The notes under the pieces are model-generated. The model saw only the letters and a list, made by a program, of their open reading frames with translations, had not been told where the DNA came from and made no database searches. The position numbers were made by a program, and so were the translations under genes. A DNA stretch of 40,618 bases from Hyphomicrobiales bacterium (lineage in GTDB: Bacteria > Pseudomonadota > Alphaproteobacteria > Rhizobiales > Xanthobacteraceae). The stretch covers positions 1-40,618 of the forward strand of contig JAGXAC010000011.1 of NCBI GenBank assembly GCA_019075925.1, written 5' to 3'. Numbering within the stretch: position 1 is the stretch's first letter; each line of letters opens with the position of its first letter. Below, piece after piece: positions 10,433 through 20,255 of this stretch.

Positions 10433-12844
10433 ATGATGAAATTCACCCTCGCCTGGCTCAAGGAGCATCTCGACACCGATCATTCGCTGGGCGAACTCGC
10501 CGACAAGCTCACCATGATCGGTCTCGAAGTCGAGCGGATCGAGGACAAGGCGAAGCTCTATGCACCGTTCGTCATCGCGCGGGTGGCGGACGCAAAGCAG
10601 CACCCCAACGCCGATCGGTTGCGCGTCTGCATGGTCGATACCGGCAGCGGCGATCCGATCCAGGTGGTGTGCGGCGCCCCTAATGCACGTGCCGGCATGA
10701 AAGGCGTATTCGTTCCGCCGGGCGCCTACATTCCCGGCAAGGACATGACGCTCCAGGTCGGCACCATCCGCGGCGTCGAGAGCCGCGGCATGCTGGTGTC
10801 CGAATTCGAATTGCAACTATCCGACGATCACGAAGGTATTATCGAATTGCCCGACGACGCGCCGGTCGGCAAAAGTTTCGCGCACTATGCCGGCATCGAC
10901 GATCCGGTGATCGAAATCAACTTGACGCCGAACCGGTCCGACTGCACCGCGGTGCATGGCATCGCCCGCGACCTCTCTGCCGCCGACATGGGCGTCTTCA
11001 AAGATTCCGCCATCCAGGCGGTGAGGGGCGAATTCCCTTGCCCGGTCGCGGTCAAGATCGAGGCGCCGGAACTGTGCCCGGCCTTCGCGCTCCGGCTCAT
11101 TCGCGGCGTCAAGAACGGGCCGTCGCCCGATTGGCTGCAACGGCGCCTCACGGCGATTGGATTGCGCCCGATCAACGCGCTGGTCGATGTCACGAACTTC
11201 ATCACTTACGATCGCGGCCGGCCACTGCATGTGTTCGACGCCGCCAAGGTGCGCGGCAATCTCACCGTGCGGCGCGCCCGCGCCGGCGAGACGCTGACCG
11301 CGCTCGATGGCAAGACCTACGCGCTTGACGACATGGTCTGCGTAATCGCCGACGAGGCGGGAGTGGAATCGCTGTCCGGCATCATGGGCGGCGAACCGAC
11401 CGGCTGTTCGGAAGCGACCACCGACGTCCTTATAGAGTCGGCGCTGTGGGAACCAAAAAATATTTCGCAGAGCGGGCGGAAGCTCGGCATCAATTCCGAC
11501 GCGCGTTATCGTTTCGAGCGCGGCGTCGATCCGGCTTTCATGCTGCCCGCGCTCGAGTTGGCAAGCCAGATGGTACTCGATCTTTGTGGCGGAACGCCGT
11601 CGCAGAATACGGTTGCCGGCAGCGCCGAGGCGCCCGAACCGGTCATCGACTTTCCGGTGTCGGAGCTCAAGCGGCTCGCCGGCCTTACCGTTCCGCTGCC
11701 GGAGATGCGCCGAGTGCTCGAACGGCTCGGCTTCTTTGTCGCCGGCCAAGGCGAGCGGGTTAAGGTCGCGGTGCCGTCATGGCGGCCGGACGTGCAGGGC
11801 AAAGCCGACGTGGTCGAAGAGGTGGTGCGCATCGTCGGCGTCGATCATGTGCCGCTGACGCCGTTCGATCGCGGCGAGGCGCCGCGCAAGCCGGTGCTGA
11901 CGCCGATCCAGACGCGGACGCGCAAAGCCAAACGCGCGCTGGCGGCGCGCGATCTGATCGAAGCGGTCACCTGGTCATTCGTCCCGCATCGGCAGGCGGA
12001 ACTGTTCGGCGGCGGCAAGTCCGAACTTGTGTTGGCCAATCCGATCGCGGCTGAATTGTCCGACATGCGGCCAAGCCTCATTCCGGGTCTGGTTGCCGCG
12101 GCGCAAAGGAATGCCGATCGCGGCTTTGCCGACGTCGCTTTGTTCGAGGTCGGTCAGGTGTTCTGCGGCGATGCGCCGGGCGATCAGTTCACTGCGGCTA
12201 CGGGCATCAGGCGCGCGCTGGCAAAGCCCAACGGAATCGGCCGGCATTGGCAAAAGCGCGACGGCGCGGTCGATGCGTTCGACGCCAAGGCCGATGCGCT
12301 GGCCGCGCTTGTTGCCGCCGGTGCGCCGGCGTCGGCGCTGCAAATCGCGTCCGGGGCGCCCGGCTGGTTTCATCCCGGCCGCTCGGGAACCATCCAGATC
12401 GGTCCACAGAACGTGCTCGGCCATTTCGGCGAACTGCATCCGCGTACGCTTGAGGCGCTCGATGCGGACGGGCCGCTTGTGGCTTTCGAAGTTATCTTGG
12501 AGCGCATTCCGGAACAGAAAAAAAAGCCGACCCGCGCCAAGGCCGCGCTCGACCTCTCGCCTTTCCAGCCGGTCGAGCGCGACTTCGCCTTTGTGGTGGA
12601 GCAGAGCGTCAAGGCCGCCGATCTCGTGCGTGCCGCGCAGGGCGCCGATCGCAAGCTGATTGCCGGCGTCACAGTGTTCGATGTCTACGAGGGCAAAGGT
12701 ATTGAGCCGGGCAAGAAGTCGATAGCGATTGCGGTCACTATCCAGCCGCGCGACAGGACGATGACCGATGCCGAGATCGAGGCGCTGGCGGCGAAAATCG
12801 TCGGCGAGGTCGGCAAACGCACCGGCGGCGTCTTGCGCGGCTAA
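10433..12844 (+). CDS. pheT: Phenylalanyl-tRNA synthetase beta subunit
   Basis: [33 protein letters not shown]..., [24 protein letters not shown]-terminal anticodon-binding-like fold. Confidence 0.98.
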   Translation: MMKFTLAWLKEHLDTDHSLGELADKLTMIGLEVERIEDKAKLYAPFVIARVADAKQHPNADRLRVCMVDTGSGDPIQVVCGAPNARAGMKGVFVPPGAYIPGKDMTLQVGTIRGVESRGMLVSEFELQLSDDHEGIIELPDDAPVGKSFAHYAGIDDPVIEINLTPNRSDCTAVHGIARDLSAADMGVFKDSAIQAVRGEFPCPVAVKIEAPELCPAFALRLIRGVKNGPSPDWLQRRLTAIGLRPINALVDVTNFITYDRGRPLHVFDAAKVRGNLTVRRARAGETLTALDGKTYALDDMVCVIADEAGVESLSGIMGGEPTGCSEATTDVLIESALWEPKNISQSGRKLGINSDARYRFERGVDPAFMLPALELASQMVLDLCGGTPSQNTVAGSAEAPEPVIDFPVSELKRLAGLTVPLPEMRRVLERLGFFVAGQGERVKVAVPSWRPDVQGKADVVEEVVRIVGVDHVPLTPFDRGEAPRKPVLTPIQTRTRKAKRALAARDLIEAVTWSFVPHRQAELFGGGKSELVLANPIAAELSDMRPSLIPGLVAAAQRNADRGFADVALFEVGQVFCGDAPGDQFTAATGIRRALAKPNGIGRHWQKRDGAVDAFDAKADALAALVAAGAPASALQIASGAPGWFHPGRSGTIQIGPQNVLGHFGELHPRTLEALDADGPLVAFEVILERIPEQKKKPTRAKAALDLSPFQPVERDFAFVVEQSVKAADLVRAAQGADRKLIAGVTVFDVYEGKGIEPGKKSIAIAVTIQPRDRTMTDAEIEALAAKIVGEVGKRTGGVLRG

Positions 12845-12854
12845 TTCGCTCGCT

Positions 12855-14240
12855 TCAGATTCTTGGTTGCCGCAGGCTGCGACGTTGGGTTGTCCGCGGT
12901 GGCGGTGGCGGCTCTTTGAAGGCGCCGATGTGACGCAGCGCGGCGTCGGCGGCGCGACCGCCCGATTCCCAGGCGCCGCCAACCGTCCCCCACAGCGTTT
13001 CGTGCACCGCCTCGCCGGCAAACCAGACCGGACCCGGTGCCGGCTCCGCCAAAATATGGCGCGCGCTTTGCCCGCCCGGCATCGCCGCCGAACAGGCACC
13101 AAGTACCCACGGTTCGTCATTCCATCGCGTGGCGTGCGAGCGTTTGATCGCTTTCTTGACTTCCGAGCCATACAACCGGGCGAGCCAATCGGCGGCAAAA
13201 TTGACCATGGCCGCTTCACCCTGTCCGCTGAGATCGCGGCCGAACTCGCCGGCAAGTTCGATCAGACAAAGCTGAGTACCGGAAATGTTGGCAAGGATCG
13301 CAGCCGTGCGCGCGCCAGCCGCCTTCTCGAATACGAGATCATCGCTTGCAAAGCCCAGCGGATTGCCGGCAAGCTCGAGCGCAACGTGGTCGTAGCTGCC
13401 GAGTGAAAGTTTGGCGCAGGCATCGAGTTGGCGCTTGGCGAGGTCGGGCACGAATTTAATACCGCCCGACGCGATCACGTTGGTCGAAGCGGTCAAGATG
13501 GCGGCGCGCGCCTTGATCGTTCCTTTCGGTGTGATGATCTCGACGCCGCGTCGGGTGTCGATAGCCGTCACCGGTGTTGCGAGTTTGACCGCCAATCCCT
13601 CGGCGAACGAAGCGAGCAGCGTTCCCAACCCCTGCCGGCAAAACGCGGCGGTGTTGCGTTCGGCGGCTTTGGCGAAATCGACCGCCGACAAGTGTGTCAG
13701 ATCCTTGCCGCAAAAAAATGGCCCAAATTGAAATTCGATCGATTGCCGCCAGTCGCCGAGATCGTTTGGCAAAGCCTGCTCGCAAGCACCGTCGGCGCGG
13801 CGAGCAGCGTCGACGATCGAGCGATTGGCGCGGACCTGCAAAGCCAGAAAATCTTCCAGCTCTCCCTCGCGCGCGTCGCGCCGGCCAATTCGGACTCTCT
13901 GGCTTGCCGACGCCGGGTAAACTTCCAGGCCGCGCCAGGCGGTTAATTTGGTCAGTGGATTGAGGTCGGGCGTGTGGATCCAATGCGCCCCGCGGTCGTA
14001 CGGCACGCCAAAGGTGCGCGTTTCGGTGATGCATCGGCCGCCGATATGGTCGGCGGCTTCGAGCAGGATGAATGTACGGCCGGTGGCGGCGATCCGCCGC
14101 GCCGCAGCGATGCCGGCCGCGCCCGCGCCGACGATCACAACGTCGACTTCGGCCGTGTCGCGCATCACCGCAGCAATAGCCGGCCGCGCTACCAGTGCGG
14201 CTGAGGCGGCGACAAATGAGCGGCGGCTCAGACGCGACAT
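12855..14240 (-). CDS. Tat-exported FAD-dependent amine oxidase
   Basis: SRRSFVAASAALVARPAIA twin-arginine signal, VDVVIVGAGAAGIAAARRIAATGR dinucleotide motif, FAGEAVHETLWGTVGGAWESG C-terminal FAD motif; start is internal Met of ORF 12855..14303. Confidence 0.87.
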   Translation of the reverse strand: MSRLSRRSFVAASAALVARPAIAAVMRDTAEVDVVIVGAGAAGIAAARRIAATGRTFILLEAADHIGGRCITETRTFGVPYDRGAHWIHTPDLNPLTKLTAWRGLEVYPASASQRVRIGRRDAREGELEDFLALQVRANRSIVDAARRADGACEQALPNDLGDWRQSIEFQFGPFFCGKDLTHLSAVDFAKAAERNTAAFCRQGLGTLLASFAEGLAVKLATPVTAIDTRRGVEIITPKGTIKARAAILTASTNVIASGGIKFVPDLAKRQLDACAKLSLGSYDHVALELAGNPLGFASDDLVFEKAAGARTAAILANISGTQLCLIELAGEFGRDLSGQGEAAMVNFAADWLARLYGSEVKKAIKRSHATRWNDEPWVLGACSAAMPGGQSARHILAEPAPGPVWFAGEAVHETLWGTVGGAWESGGRAADAALRHIGAFKEPPPPPRTTQRRSLRQPRI

Positions 14241-14424
14241 GGTTTCCAATTGCTTGCGATTTCCGTCAGCTTGCCCGAACGCCGGGTTTTGCGCAAACCG
14301 CATGGTTGAGATTGAGTCAAAAGTCCGCGCGGCCGACGTGAACGAAATTGCAACGGCTACCGGCTAAAATTGCCACAAATAACGGCGTGCGAAAAGCGCG
14401 CGCGGCGAGGTCGGGGAGACTGCC

Positions 14425-15228
14425 ATGAGCGTGATGCTCGATGGTATCGGGCGGCTCATCGCGCGCCATCTGCAAACGCCGGTGCCCGGCTACGAGCCGT
14501 TCACACCGAGTGATCCCGAGGCGCTGCGCCAATCGCTGCAAGCGGGCGATGTGCTCTTGGTCGAGGGCAATAACCGCATCGCGGGCGTCATCAAATATCT
14601 TACCCAATCGACCTGGTCGCATTCCGCGCTGTATGTCGGCCCGATTGCCGACCGTACTACCGAGGACGGCGAGCCGCATGTACTGATCGAAGCCAATGTC
14701 GGCGAGGGCGTGGTTTCGGCGCCGCTATCGAAATATCACCGTTTCCACACCCGCATTTGCCGCCCCGTCGGCTTGACCGAGGCCGATTGTGCGGCGGTGT
14801 GCACCTATGCCGTCGAGCGCATCGGCTTTGCCTACGATCTCAAGAACATCATCGACCTGATGCGGTATCTGTTTCCGCTGCCGGTGCCGCAGCGGTGGCG
14901 GCGGCGCCTGATCGCGCTTGGCTCGGGCGATCCGTCGCGGCTGATTTGTTCGGCGCTAATTGCGGATGCTTTCCGCGCCGTACACTATCCGATCCTGCCC
15001 AAGGTCGCGACGACGCGCAGCCGGCAAGCGCTCGAGCAAATCCTGGAGATTCGCCATTCCTCGCTCTATTGCCCGCGCGATTTCGACATTTCGCCCTACT
15101 TCAACGTGGTGAAGCCGACCGTTGCGCGCGGCTTCGACTACAAGGCGTTGCATTGGGCGGATTTACCGCCGGGCTTGGAGCCTGAGGCGGCACTCATCGG
15201 CGGTAAGAGCGGAGCGATTGCGGCCTGA
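14425..15228 (+). CDS. YiiX-like (NlpC/P60 superfamily) cysteine hydrolase
   Basis: QAGDVLLVEGNNRIAGVIKYLTQSTWSHSALYVG...; LICSALIADAF. Confidence 0.75.
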   Translation: MSVMLDGIGRLIARHLQTPVPGYEPFTPSDPEALRQSLQAGDVLLVEGNNRIAGVIKYLTQSTWSHSALYVGPIADRTTEDGEPHVLIEANVGEGVVSAPLSKYHRFHTRICRPVGLTEADCAAVCTYAVERIGFAYDLKNIIDLMRYLFPLPVPQRWRRRLIALGSGDPSRLICSALIADAFRAVHYPILPKVATTRSRQALEQILEIRHSSLYCPRDFDISPYFNVVKPTVARGFDYKALHWADLPPGLEPEAALIGGKSGAIAA

Positions 15229-15287
15229 CGCGGCTTGTGCCGGCTGCGACGCATTATTACCTGTGCGGCTCCTGCATAGGGAATGGC

Positions 15288-16022
15288 ATGCTCGACGCCG
15301 CCGCCAAAGCGCTTGGCCAAATGCTTTCGCCGCCGCTGCGCGCCATCCTTTTGAAGTCGATCGGGCTTGCGCTCGCCGTCATTCTCGTTGTCGCCATCGC
15401 GCTTGATCGGCTGATCGTCTGGCTGCTGGGCGCCGGAACCGCGTCACTGGAACAGGGCGTCGGTCCGCAAATCCATACGCCGGCGACAGCGATCGCCTGG
15501 CTGCTGTCATTCGCGGCGGGCTTTGGCGTCATCGTCGGCGGCATATTCCTGATGCCGGCCGTCACCGCGCTGGTCGGAAGTTTTTTTGCCGATCAAATCG
15601 CCGACGAGGTCGAGCGCACCAACTACCCGGCCGATCCGCCCGGTATCGCGTTACCGCTCAGCATCGCGATGCCTGAAGGCGCCAGAACCGCGTTGCTCGC
15701 GATCGTCGTCTACATTTGCGCCTTGCCGTTTCTGCTGTTTGCCGGGTTTGGTGCCGTGCTGTTCTTTGTAGCGACGGCTTGGCTGCTCGGGCGCGAATAT
15801 TTCAAGCTTGCCGCACTGCGCTTTCATTCGCCGCCGGAAGTGCGGCTTCTGCGCCGGCGCAACGCCGTTAGCGTTTTTGTCGGCGGATTGCTCATCGCGG
15901 CTTTTGTCTCCGTGCCGGTGATCAACTTGGCAACGCCGTTATTTGCCATGAGCTTGATGGTCCATGTGCACAAACGTCTCGGCGGGAGGACATCGATTGT
16001 CAGTCCAGGACGCCTAAAATAA
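15288..16022 (+). CDS. EI24 domain (CysZ-like) integral membrane protein
   Basis: Multi-TM protein, ALGQMLSPPLRAILLKSIGLALAV...FVATAWLLGREYFKLAALRF, typical EI24/CysZ signature; internal ATG start. Confidence 0.8.
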   Translation: MLDAAAKALGQMLSPPLRAILLKSIGLALAVILVVAIALDRLIVWLLGAGTASLEQGVGPQIHTPATAIAWLLSFAAGFGVIVGGIFLMPAVTALVGSFFADQIADEVERTNYPADPPGIALPLSIAMPEGARTALLAIVVYICALPFLLFAGFGAVLFFVATAWLLGREYFKLAALRFHSPPEVRLLRRRNAVSVFVGGLLIAAFVSVPVINLATPLFAMSLMVHVHKRLGGRTSIVSPGRLK

Positions 16023-16050
16023 AATGGCAGTCAGCCGGTTGAGATCGAAA

Positions 16051-16527
16051 TTACGTTCCGGAAGGGCTGGCCGGCAGCGGCTCAAGCGGTGACAAACCAC
16101 CTTTGCCGGAGCGTGCACCCTCCTGCTTTCCCTTCTGATCGCGCGGATAAAGCTCAACCTTCGGCGGCTTCTGTTCGGGGCGATAGTCAGTCGAGGATAG
16201 TCCGCCCGCGATGCTGGCGCCTTGCTCGATCTGCAATAGGCCATAGCTGATATTGCCGTCGACGCGGCCGGTGGAGCGCAGGATCAACAGGCATTTTACA
16301 TCGAGTTTTTCGTAGACCTTGCCTGAAATTTCCGCGTTCTCGGCAACCGTGATCCGGCCTTTGATCGCGCCGGTCTCGCCAACGATCAAGTTGCCGACGG
16401 TCACATCGCCTTCAAGGACACCGCATACCACCAACGTATCCGGCACCGAAATTTCGCCCTTTATGGTGACGCCCTCGCCGATATAGAGGCGGTTTGCGTC
16501 AGGCATGGTGTGTTCTGTAGACGACAT
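16051..16527 (-). CDS. Bactofilin (polymer-forming cytoskeletal protein)
   Basis: LYIGEGVTIKGEISVPDTLVVCGVLEGDVTVGNLIVGETGAIKGRITVAENAEISGKV beta-helical repeats; start at internal Met of ORF 16051..16605. Confidence 0.92.
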   Translation of the reverse strand: MSSTEHTMPDANRLYIGEGVTIKGEISVPDTLVVCGVLEGDVTVGNLIVGETGAIKGRITVAENAEISGKVYEKLDVKCLLILRSTGRVDGNISYGLLQIEQGASIAGGLSSTDYRPEQKPPKVELYPRDQKGKQEGARSGKGGLSPLEPLPASPSGT

Positions 16528-16686
16528 TGGCTTACCCCTTTTCCCCAACTCTGCGCGGCCACTGAGTAAAATTTTACGGTACCTCGCCCGGTTTGTCATC
16601 GGCACGAACAGCCGAGAACGACGATTTTTTCGGCGTTTCGGGAAAACCGCGCCAAGGCGGCTTATTTTCCTAGGATGTCGACACCG

Positions 16687-17790
16687 TCAACGCCAGATTT
16701 CATCGGCTATTTCGACCACCATGCGCAGCTTTGCCCATTGTTCGTCTTCGGCAAGCACGTTGCCTTCCTCGGTCGAGGCGAAGCCGCATTGCGGCGAGAG
16801 ACACAGCTGATCGAGCGCCGCGTATTTGGTCGCCTCGTCGATCCGCCGTTTGATGTCGTCTTTCTTCTCCAACTCGCCGGTTTTGGTGGTGACGAGACCG
16901 AGCACGACAACTTTGTTGCCTTTCGGCAGAAAGCGCAGCGGCTCGAAACCGCCGGCACGCGCGGTATCGTATTCGAGAAAATACCCGTCGTACTTTAATT
17001 CGCCCAGCATGATCTCGGCGATCGGCTCGTACCCGCCCTCTGAAATCCAGGTCGAGCGAAAATTGCCCCGACACACATGGGTAGTGATCACCATGTCCGC
17101 CGGTTTGCCCTCGAGCGATTGATTGATGACGCGGGCGTAGTCCTGCGCCAGCCGGCCGGCGTCAAGCCCGCGGTCGCTCGCTTTTTTCAATTCCGCCTGC
17201 GAGCATAGATAGGCCCAAGCGGTATCGTCGAATTGCAGATAACGGCAACCGGCGTCGTAAAATCCGCGGATGGTCTGCCGATACGTCTTCGCCAGGTCTT
17301 CGAAGATCGCGCTGCGATCCGCGTAAAACTTCGCGTCGACGGCTTTCGGTTCAAGGCGAAAATGCAATGTCGCCGGGCTCGGGATGCACATTTTCGGTAC
17401 GACCCGGGTGTGCGCCTTGAGAAACTTGAAATGCTCCAGCATCGGGTGCGTGGAAAATCCGAGCTTGCCCTTGATACGAATGCTGCGCGGCTTGGTCTGC
17501 ACGCCGTGGAATTGGATGCCGTGGTCGAGTTCGTAGATTTCCACGCCGTCGAGCATCCCGTAAAAATCGAAATGCCACCAGGAGCGGCGAAACTCGCCGT
17601 CGGTCGCGACTTTCAGCCCGACTTCTTCCTGCTTCTTGATGATCTTTTCGATTTCACGATTTTCGATCTCGTTGAGTTGGGCTGCGTCGATCTCGCCCTT
17701 TTCCCGCTTCGCGCGCGCTTGCTTGAGCGCACCGGTCCGCAGCAGGCTGCCGACGATATCGGCGCGAAATGGCGGATTATTCTTGGGCAT
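16687..17790 (-). CDS. Short MetE-core (cobalamin-independent methionine synthase C-terminal-like) methyltransferase
   Basis: PFRADIVGSLLRT...ATDGEFRRSWWHFDF...THVCRGNFRSTW...LSPQCGFAST; His/Cys and Cys match MetE zinc-ligand regions; no N-terminal MetE domain. Confidence 0.85.
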   Translation of the reverse strand: MPKNNPPFRADIVGSLLRTGALKQARAKREKGEIDAAQLNEIENREIEKIIKKQEEVGLKVATDGEFRRSWWHFDFYGMLDGVEIYELDHGIQFHGVQTKPRSIRIKGKLGFSTHPMLEHFKFLKAHTRVVPKMCIPSPATLHFRLEPKAVDAKFYADRSAIFEDLAKTYRQTIRGFYDAGCRYLQFDDTAWAYLCSQAELKKASDRGLDAGRLAQDYARVINQSLEGKPADMVITTHVCRGNFRSTWISEGGYEPIAEIMLGELKYDGYFLEYDTARAGGFEPLRFLPKGNKVVVLGLVTTKTGELEKKDDIKRRIDEATKYAALDQLCLSPQCGFASTEEGNVLAEDEQWAKLRMVVEIADEIWR

Positions 17791-18162
17791 CGGCTTATCC
17801 TCCGTGAAGATGCGGGAAACAAGCCGGGGCGGCGCAGTTCGTCAACCACAAAAACCGCAAAAAAGCCGAATGGGCATCATCCCATGGCGGCATGGCCGCG
17901 CCGGCGCTAATATCCAACGCCGATTGTGGCCAAATATCGCAGTTTAATCCGGTCCGTCCCGAATGTGCCCGACACTGTATCCCTCGTCGGGCGGAGGCTC
18001 AGGCGGTACGGATTAAGCCCAGTGGCTCCGTGGCTTGTCCCGGGCCGATCCATGACTCGGCGGAATCCAGGCGATATTCTGCGCCGGCGATTTCCCTAAC
18101 GTCAGAACGTTGCGCGCGTGGCAGGGCTGTTGCCACGGCCAGATCAATCGCTGGGAGGGGGA

Positions 18163-18972
18163 ATGACTAAGGACTCTCTAAATCTTACAGCGATACTGAA
18201 TCGTGCGCTCGATCACGCGGCGCAAAATCTCACATTCAATAAATTGTTGGTTCAGATCGGCATCGACCCCAACAATGTCACGTTCCACGCGATCGCCGGC
18301 CGGTTGGTCGACATCGCCATGGCCAACATCAATTTTGCGAGCATGTGTGCGTTGGTTGGTGCAGCCTTCTATGCGGCCACCGTACTAACGCGCACGATGG
18401 TGCCGTTGCGCGCCTTCGGCATCATCAGCACCCTGTTGTTTATGGCCTATGGCGCGCTCGCCGGCGCGATTCCGACATTTTTGATGTACTTGCTGCTGCT
18501 ACCCATCAACAGCTTGCGGCTCGTTCAGATGCTCACCCTCGTCAAGAAAGCTCGCGTCGCCGCGCAAGGCGATCTGTCGATGGATTGGCTCAAGCCGTTC
18601 ATGAATCGGCGCAGCTACCACCAAGGCGACGTGCTGTTTCGGAAAGGACAGCCGGCGAACGAGATGTTGCTGACGGTGACCGGAAAATTTCTGGTCACCG
18701 AAATCGGCATCGAAGTCGCGCCGGGACAGCTTATGGGGGAACTCGGCTTTCTTACGCCGGGCAATAAACGGACGCAGTCGGTGGAATGCATCGAAAGCGG
18801 GGATGTGTTGACCATTACCTATGACCGGCTGTTGGAGATTTACTTCCAGAACCCGAAGTTCGGATATTATTTCCTCCGCCTTTCCAGCGACCGGCTCCTG
18901 CAGAACATCGCCCGCCTTGAAGGCATTATTGAACACAACAAAATCACGCTGCAATCGGGCCTTATAAAGTAG
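18163..18972 (+). CDS. Membrane protein with C-terminal cyclic nucleotide-binding domain
   Basis: Hydrophobic segments about residues 60-130, then RRSYHQGDVLFRKGQPANEMLLTVTGKF and PBC-like GELGFLTPGNKRTQSV. Confidence 0.8.
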   Translation: MTKDSLNLTAILNRALDHAAQNLTFNKLLVQIGIDPNNVTFHAIAGRLVDIAMANINFASMCALVGAAFYAATVLTRTMVPLRAFGIISTLLFMAYGALAGAIPTFLMYLLLLPINSLRLVQMLTLVKKARVAAQGDLSMDWLKPFMNRRSYHQGDVLFRKGQPANEMLLTVTGKFLVTEIGIEVAPGQLMGELGFLTPGNKRTQSVECIESGDVLTITYDRLLEIYFQNPKFGYYFLRLSSDRLLQNIARLEGIIEHNKITLQSGLIK

Positions 18973-19004
18973 ATATGGAGCAGTCCGTGTCCGGGGCGCC
19001 CCAA

Positions 19005-19029
19005 GGCCGGGCGAGCCTCGGCCGGTTTT
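19005..19029 (+). terminator. Possible intrinsic terminator after the cNMP-binding gene
   Basis: GGCCG-ggcgagcct-CGGCC followed by GGTTTT. Confidence 0.35.
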
Positions 19030-19184
19030 GGAATGCCGGCCGTGATTCTGATGGGACGCAGCGAAACTGCCGGTAGGCTGGTACGACACTCGCGCCCGAA
19101 CCTGACTTCTGCTAGTGGGGGCGCGGCCGGTGGTGGCGGGACGACGGTCGAACTGATGCGCGAACAGCCGAGTGGGAGCGCGGA

Positions 19185-20228
19185 ATGTTGAAGACCTTCC
19201 GCGCCGCCGCGCAATTCTTCAACCGAAAGATTGGCTTCAGCCGATTGGGCGTGGTGCTTAGCACCGCCATCATCCTGGTGGCGGCGTTCGTGCTTTACCG
19301 CATCCTGCACGACATCGACCCCGAGGAGCTTGTCGACGCCTTGGAAGCGACCGACTGGCGCACCCTTGGCATCGCCGGCTTCTTCGTTGCTGCCGGCTAT
19401 CTGACGCTGACTTTCTACGATCTGTTCGCACTGCGAACCATCGGCCGCTCCGAATTGCCGTACCGTGTTGCCGCACTCGGCAGCTTCACCAGCTATGCAG
19501 TCGGCCACAATGTCGGTGCCAGCGTCTTTTCCGGCGGCGCGGTCCGCTATCGCATTTATTCCGCTTGGGGTCTGAGCGTCATCGAGGTCACCAAGATCTG
19601 CTTCGTCGCAGGTCTCACCTTCTGGCTCGGCAATGCCGCCATGCTCGGCCTCGGGGTGCTTTACGCGCCGCAGGCGGCGCACGATTTCGACCAGCTTCCG
19701 CTCTGGCTCAACCGCGTCATCGCCGTCTTCATCCTCGGTTTGCTGGCCGCTTATGTGGCGTGGGTTTGGATCAAACCTCGAATCATCGGCCGTGACGGGT
19801 GGCAGGTGTCGTTGCCTGGCGGCCCGTTTACGCTATTGCAGATTCTGATCGGCATTCTCGATCTGTCGTGCTGCGCACTGGCTATGTACTGGCTGGTGCC
19901 GGACGAGCCGCATCTCGGTTTTGTGACCGTCGCCGTGATCTTCGTCACCGCAACCCTGCTCGGCTTCGCGAGCCACGCGCCCGGAGGACTTGGCGTGTTC
20001 GATGCGACCATGATGGTCGCCTTGTGGCAGTTCGACAAAGAAGATCTGCTTGCCGGCTTGCTGTTGTTTCGCTTGCTCTATTACATCATTCCATTTGCGC
20101 TATCGCTTTCGATACTTGGAACGCGCGAGCTTCTGCTGAGCCGGGCGACGCGGCGCATCGCCTCGCCGGCCGGCACGCCAATGAATACCGCAGCCGGATT
20201 GGTACGGGAAAAATCCGACGTGAGTTGA
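19185..20228 (+). CDS. Lysylphosphatidylglycerol synthase transmembrane (flippase-type, UPF0104/YbhN-like) family protein
   Basis: 347-aa polytopic protein: GSFTSYAVGHNVGASVFSGGAVRYRIYSAWGLS, SHAPGGLGVFDATMM; lacks an MprF C-terminal synthase domain. Confidence 0.88.
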   Translation: MLKTFRAAAQFFNRKIGFSRLGVVLSTAIILVAAFVLYRILHDIDPEELVDALEATDWRTLGIAGFFVAAGYLTLTFYDLFALRTIGRSELPYRVAALGSFTSYAVGHNVGASVFSGGAVRYRIYSAWGLSVIEVTKICFVAGLTFWLGNAAMLGLGVLYAPQAAHDFDQLPLWLNRVIAVFILGLLAAYVAWVWIKPRIIGRDGWQVSLPGGPFTLLQILIGILDLSCCALAMYWLVPDEPHLGFVTVAVIFVTATLLGFASHAPGGLGVFDATMMVALWQFDKEDLLAGLLLFRLLYYIIPFALSLSILGTRELLLSRATRRIASPAGTPMNTAAGLVREKSDVS

Positions 20229-20255
20229 TCCGGCTGCCGCCGTGAGGACGGGCCG

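Noticed and set aside
10817-11749. 310-aa - strand ORF
   Set aside because: Antisense to pheT; no domain recognisable.
11975-13255. 426-aa - strand ORF
   Set aside because: Antisense to pheT and overlapping the amine oxidase in another frame; no recognisable motif.
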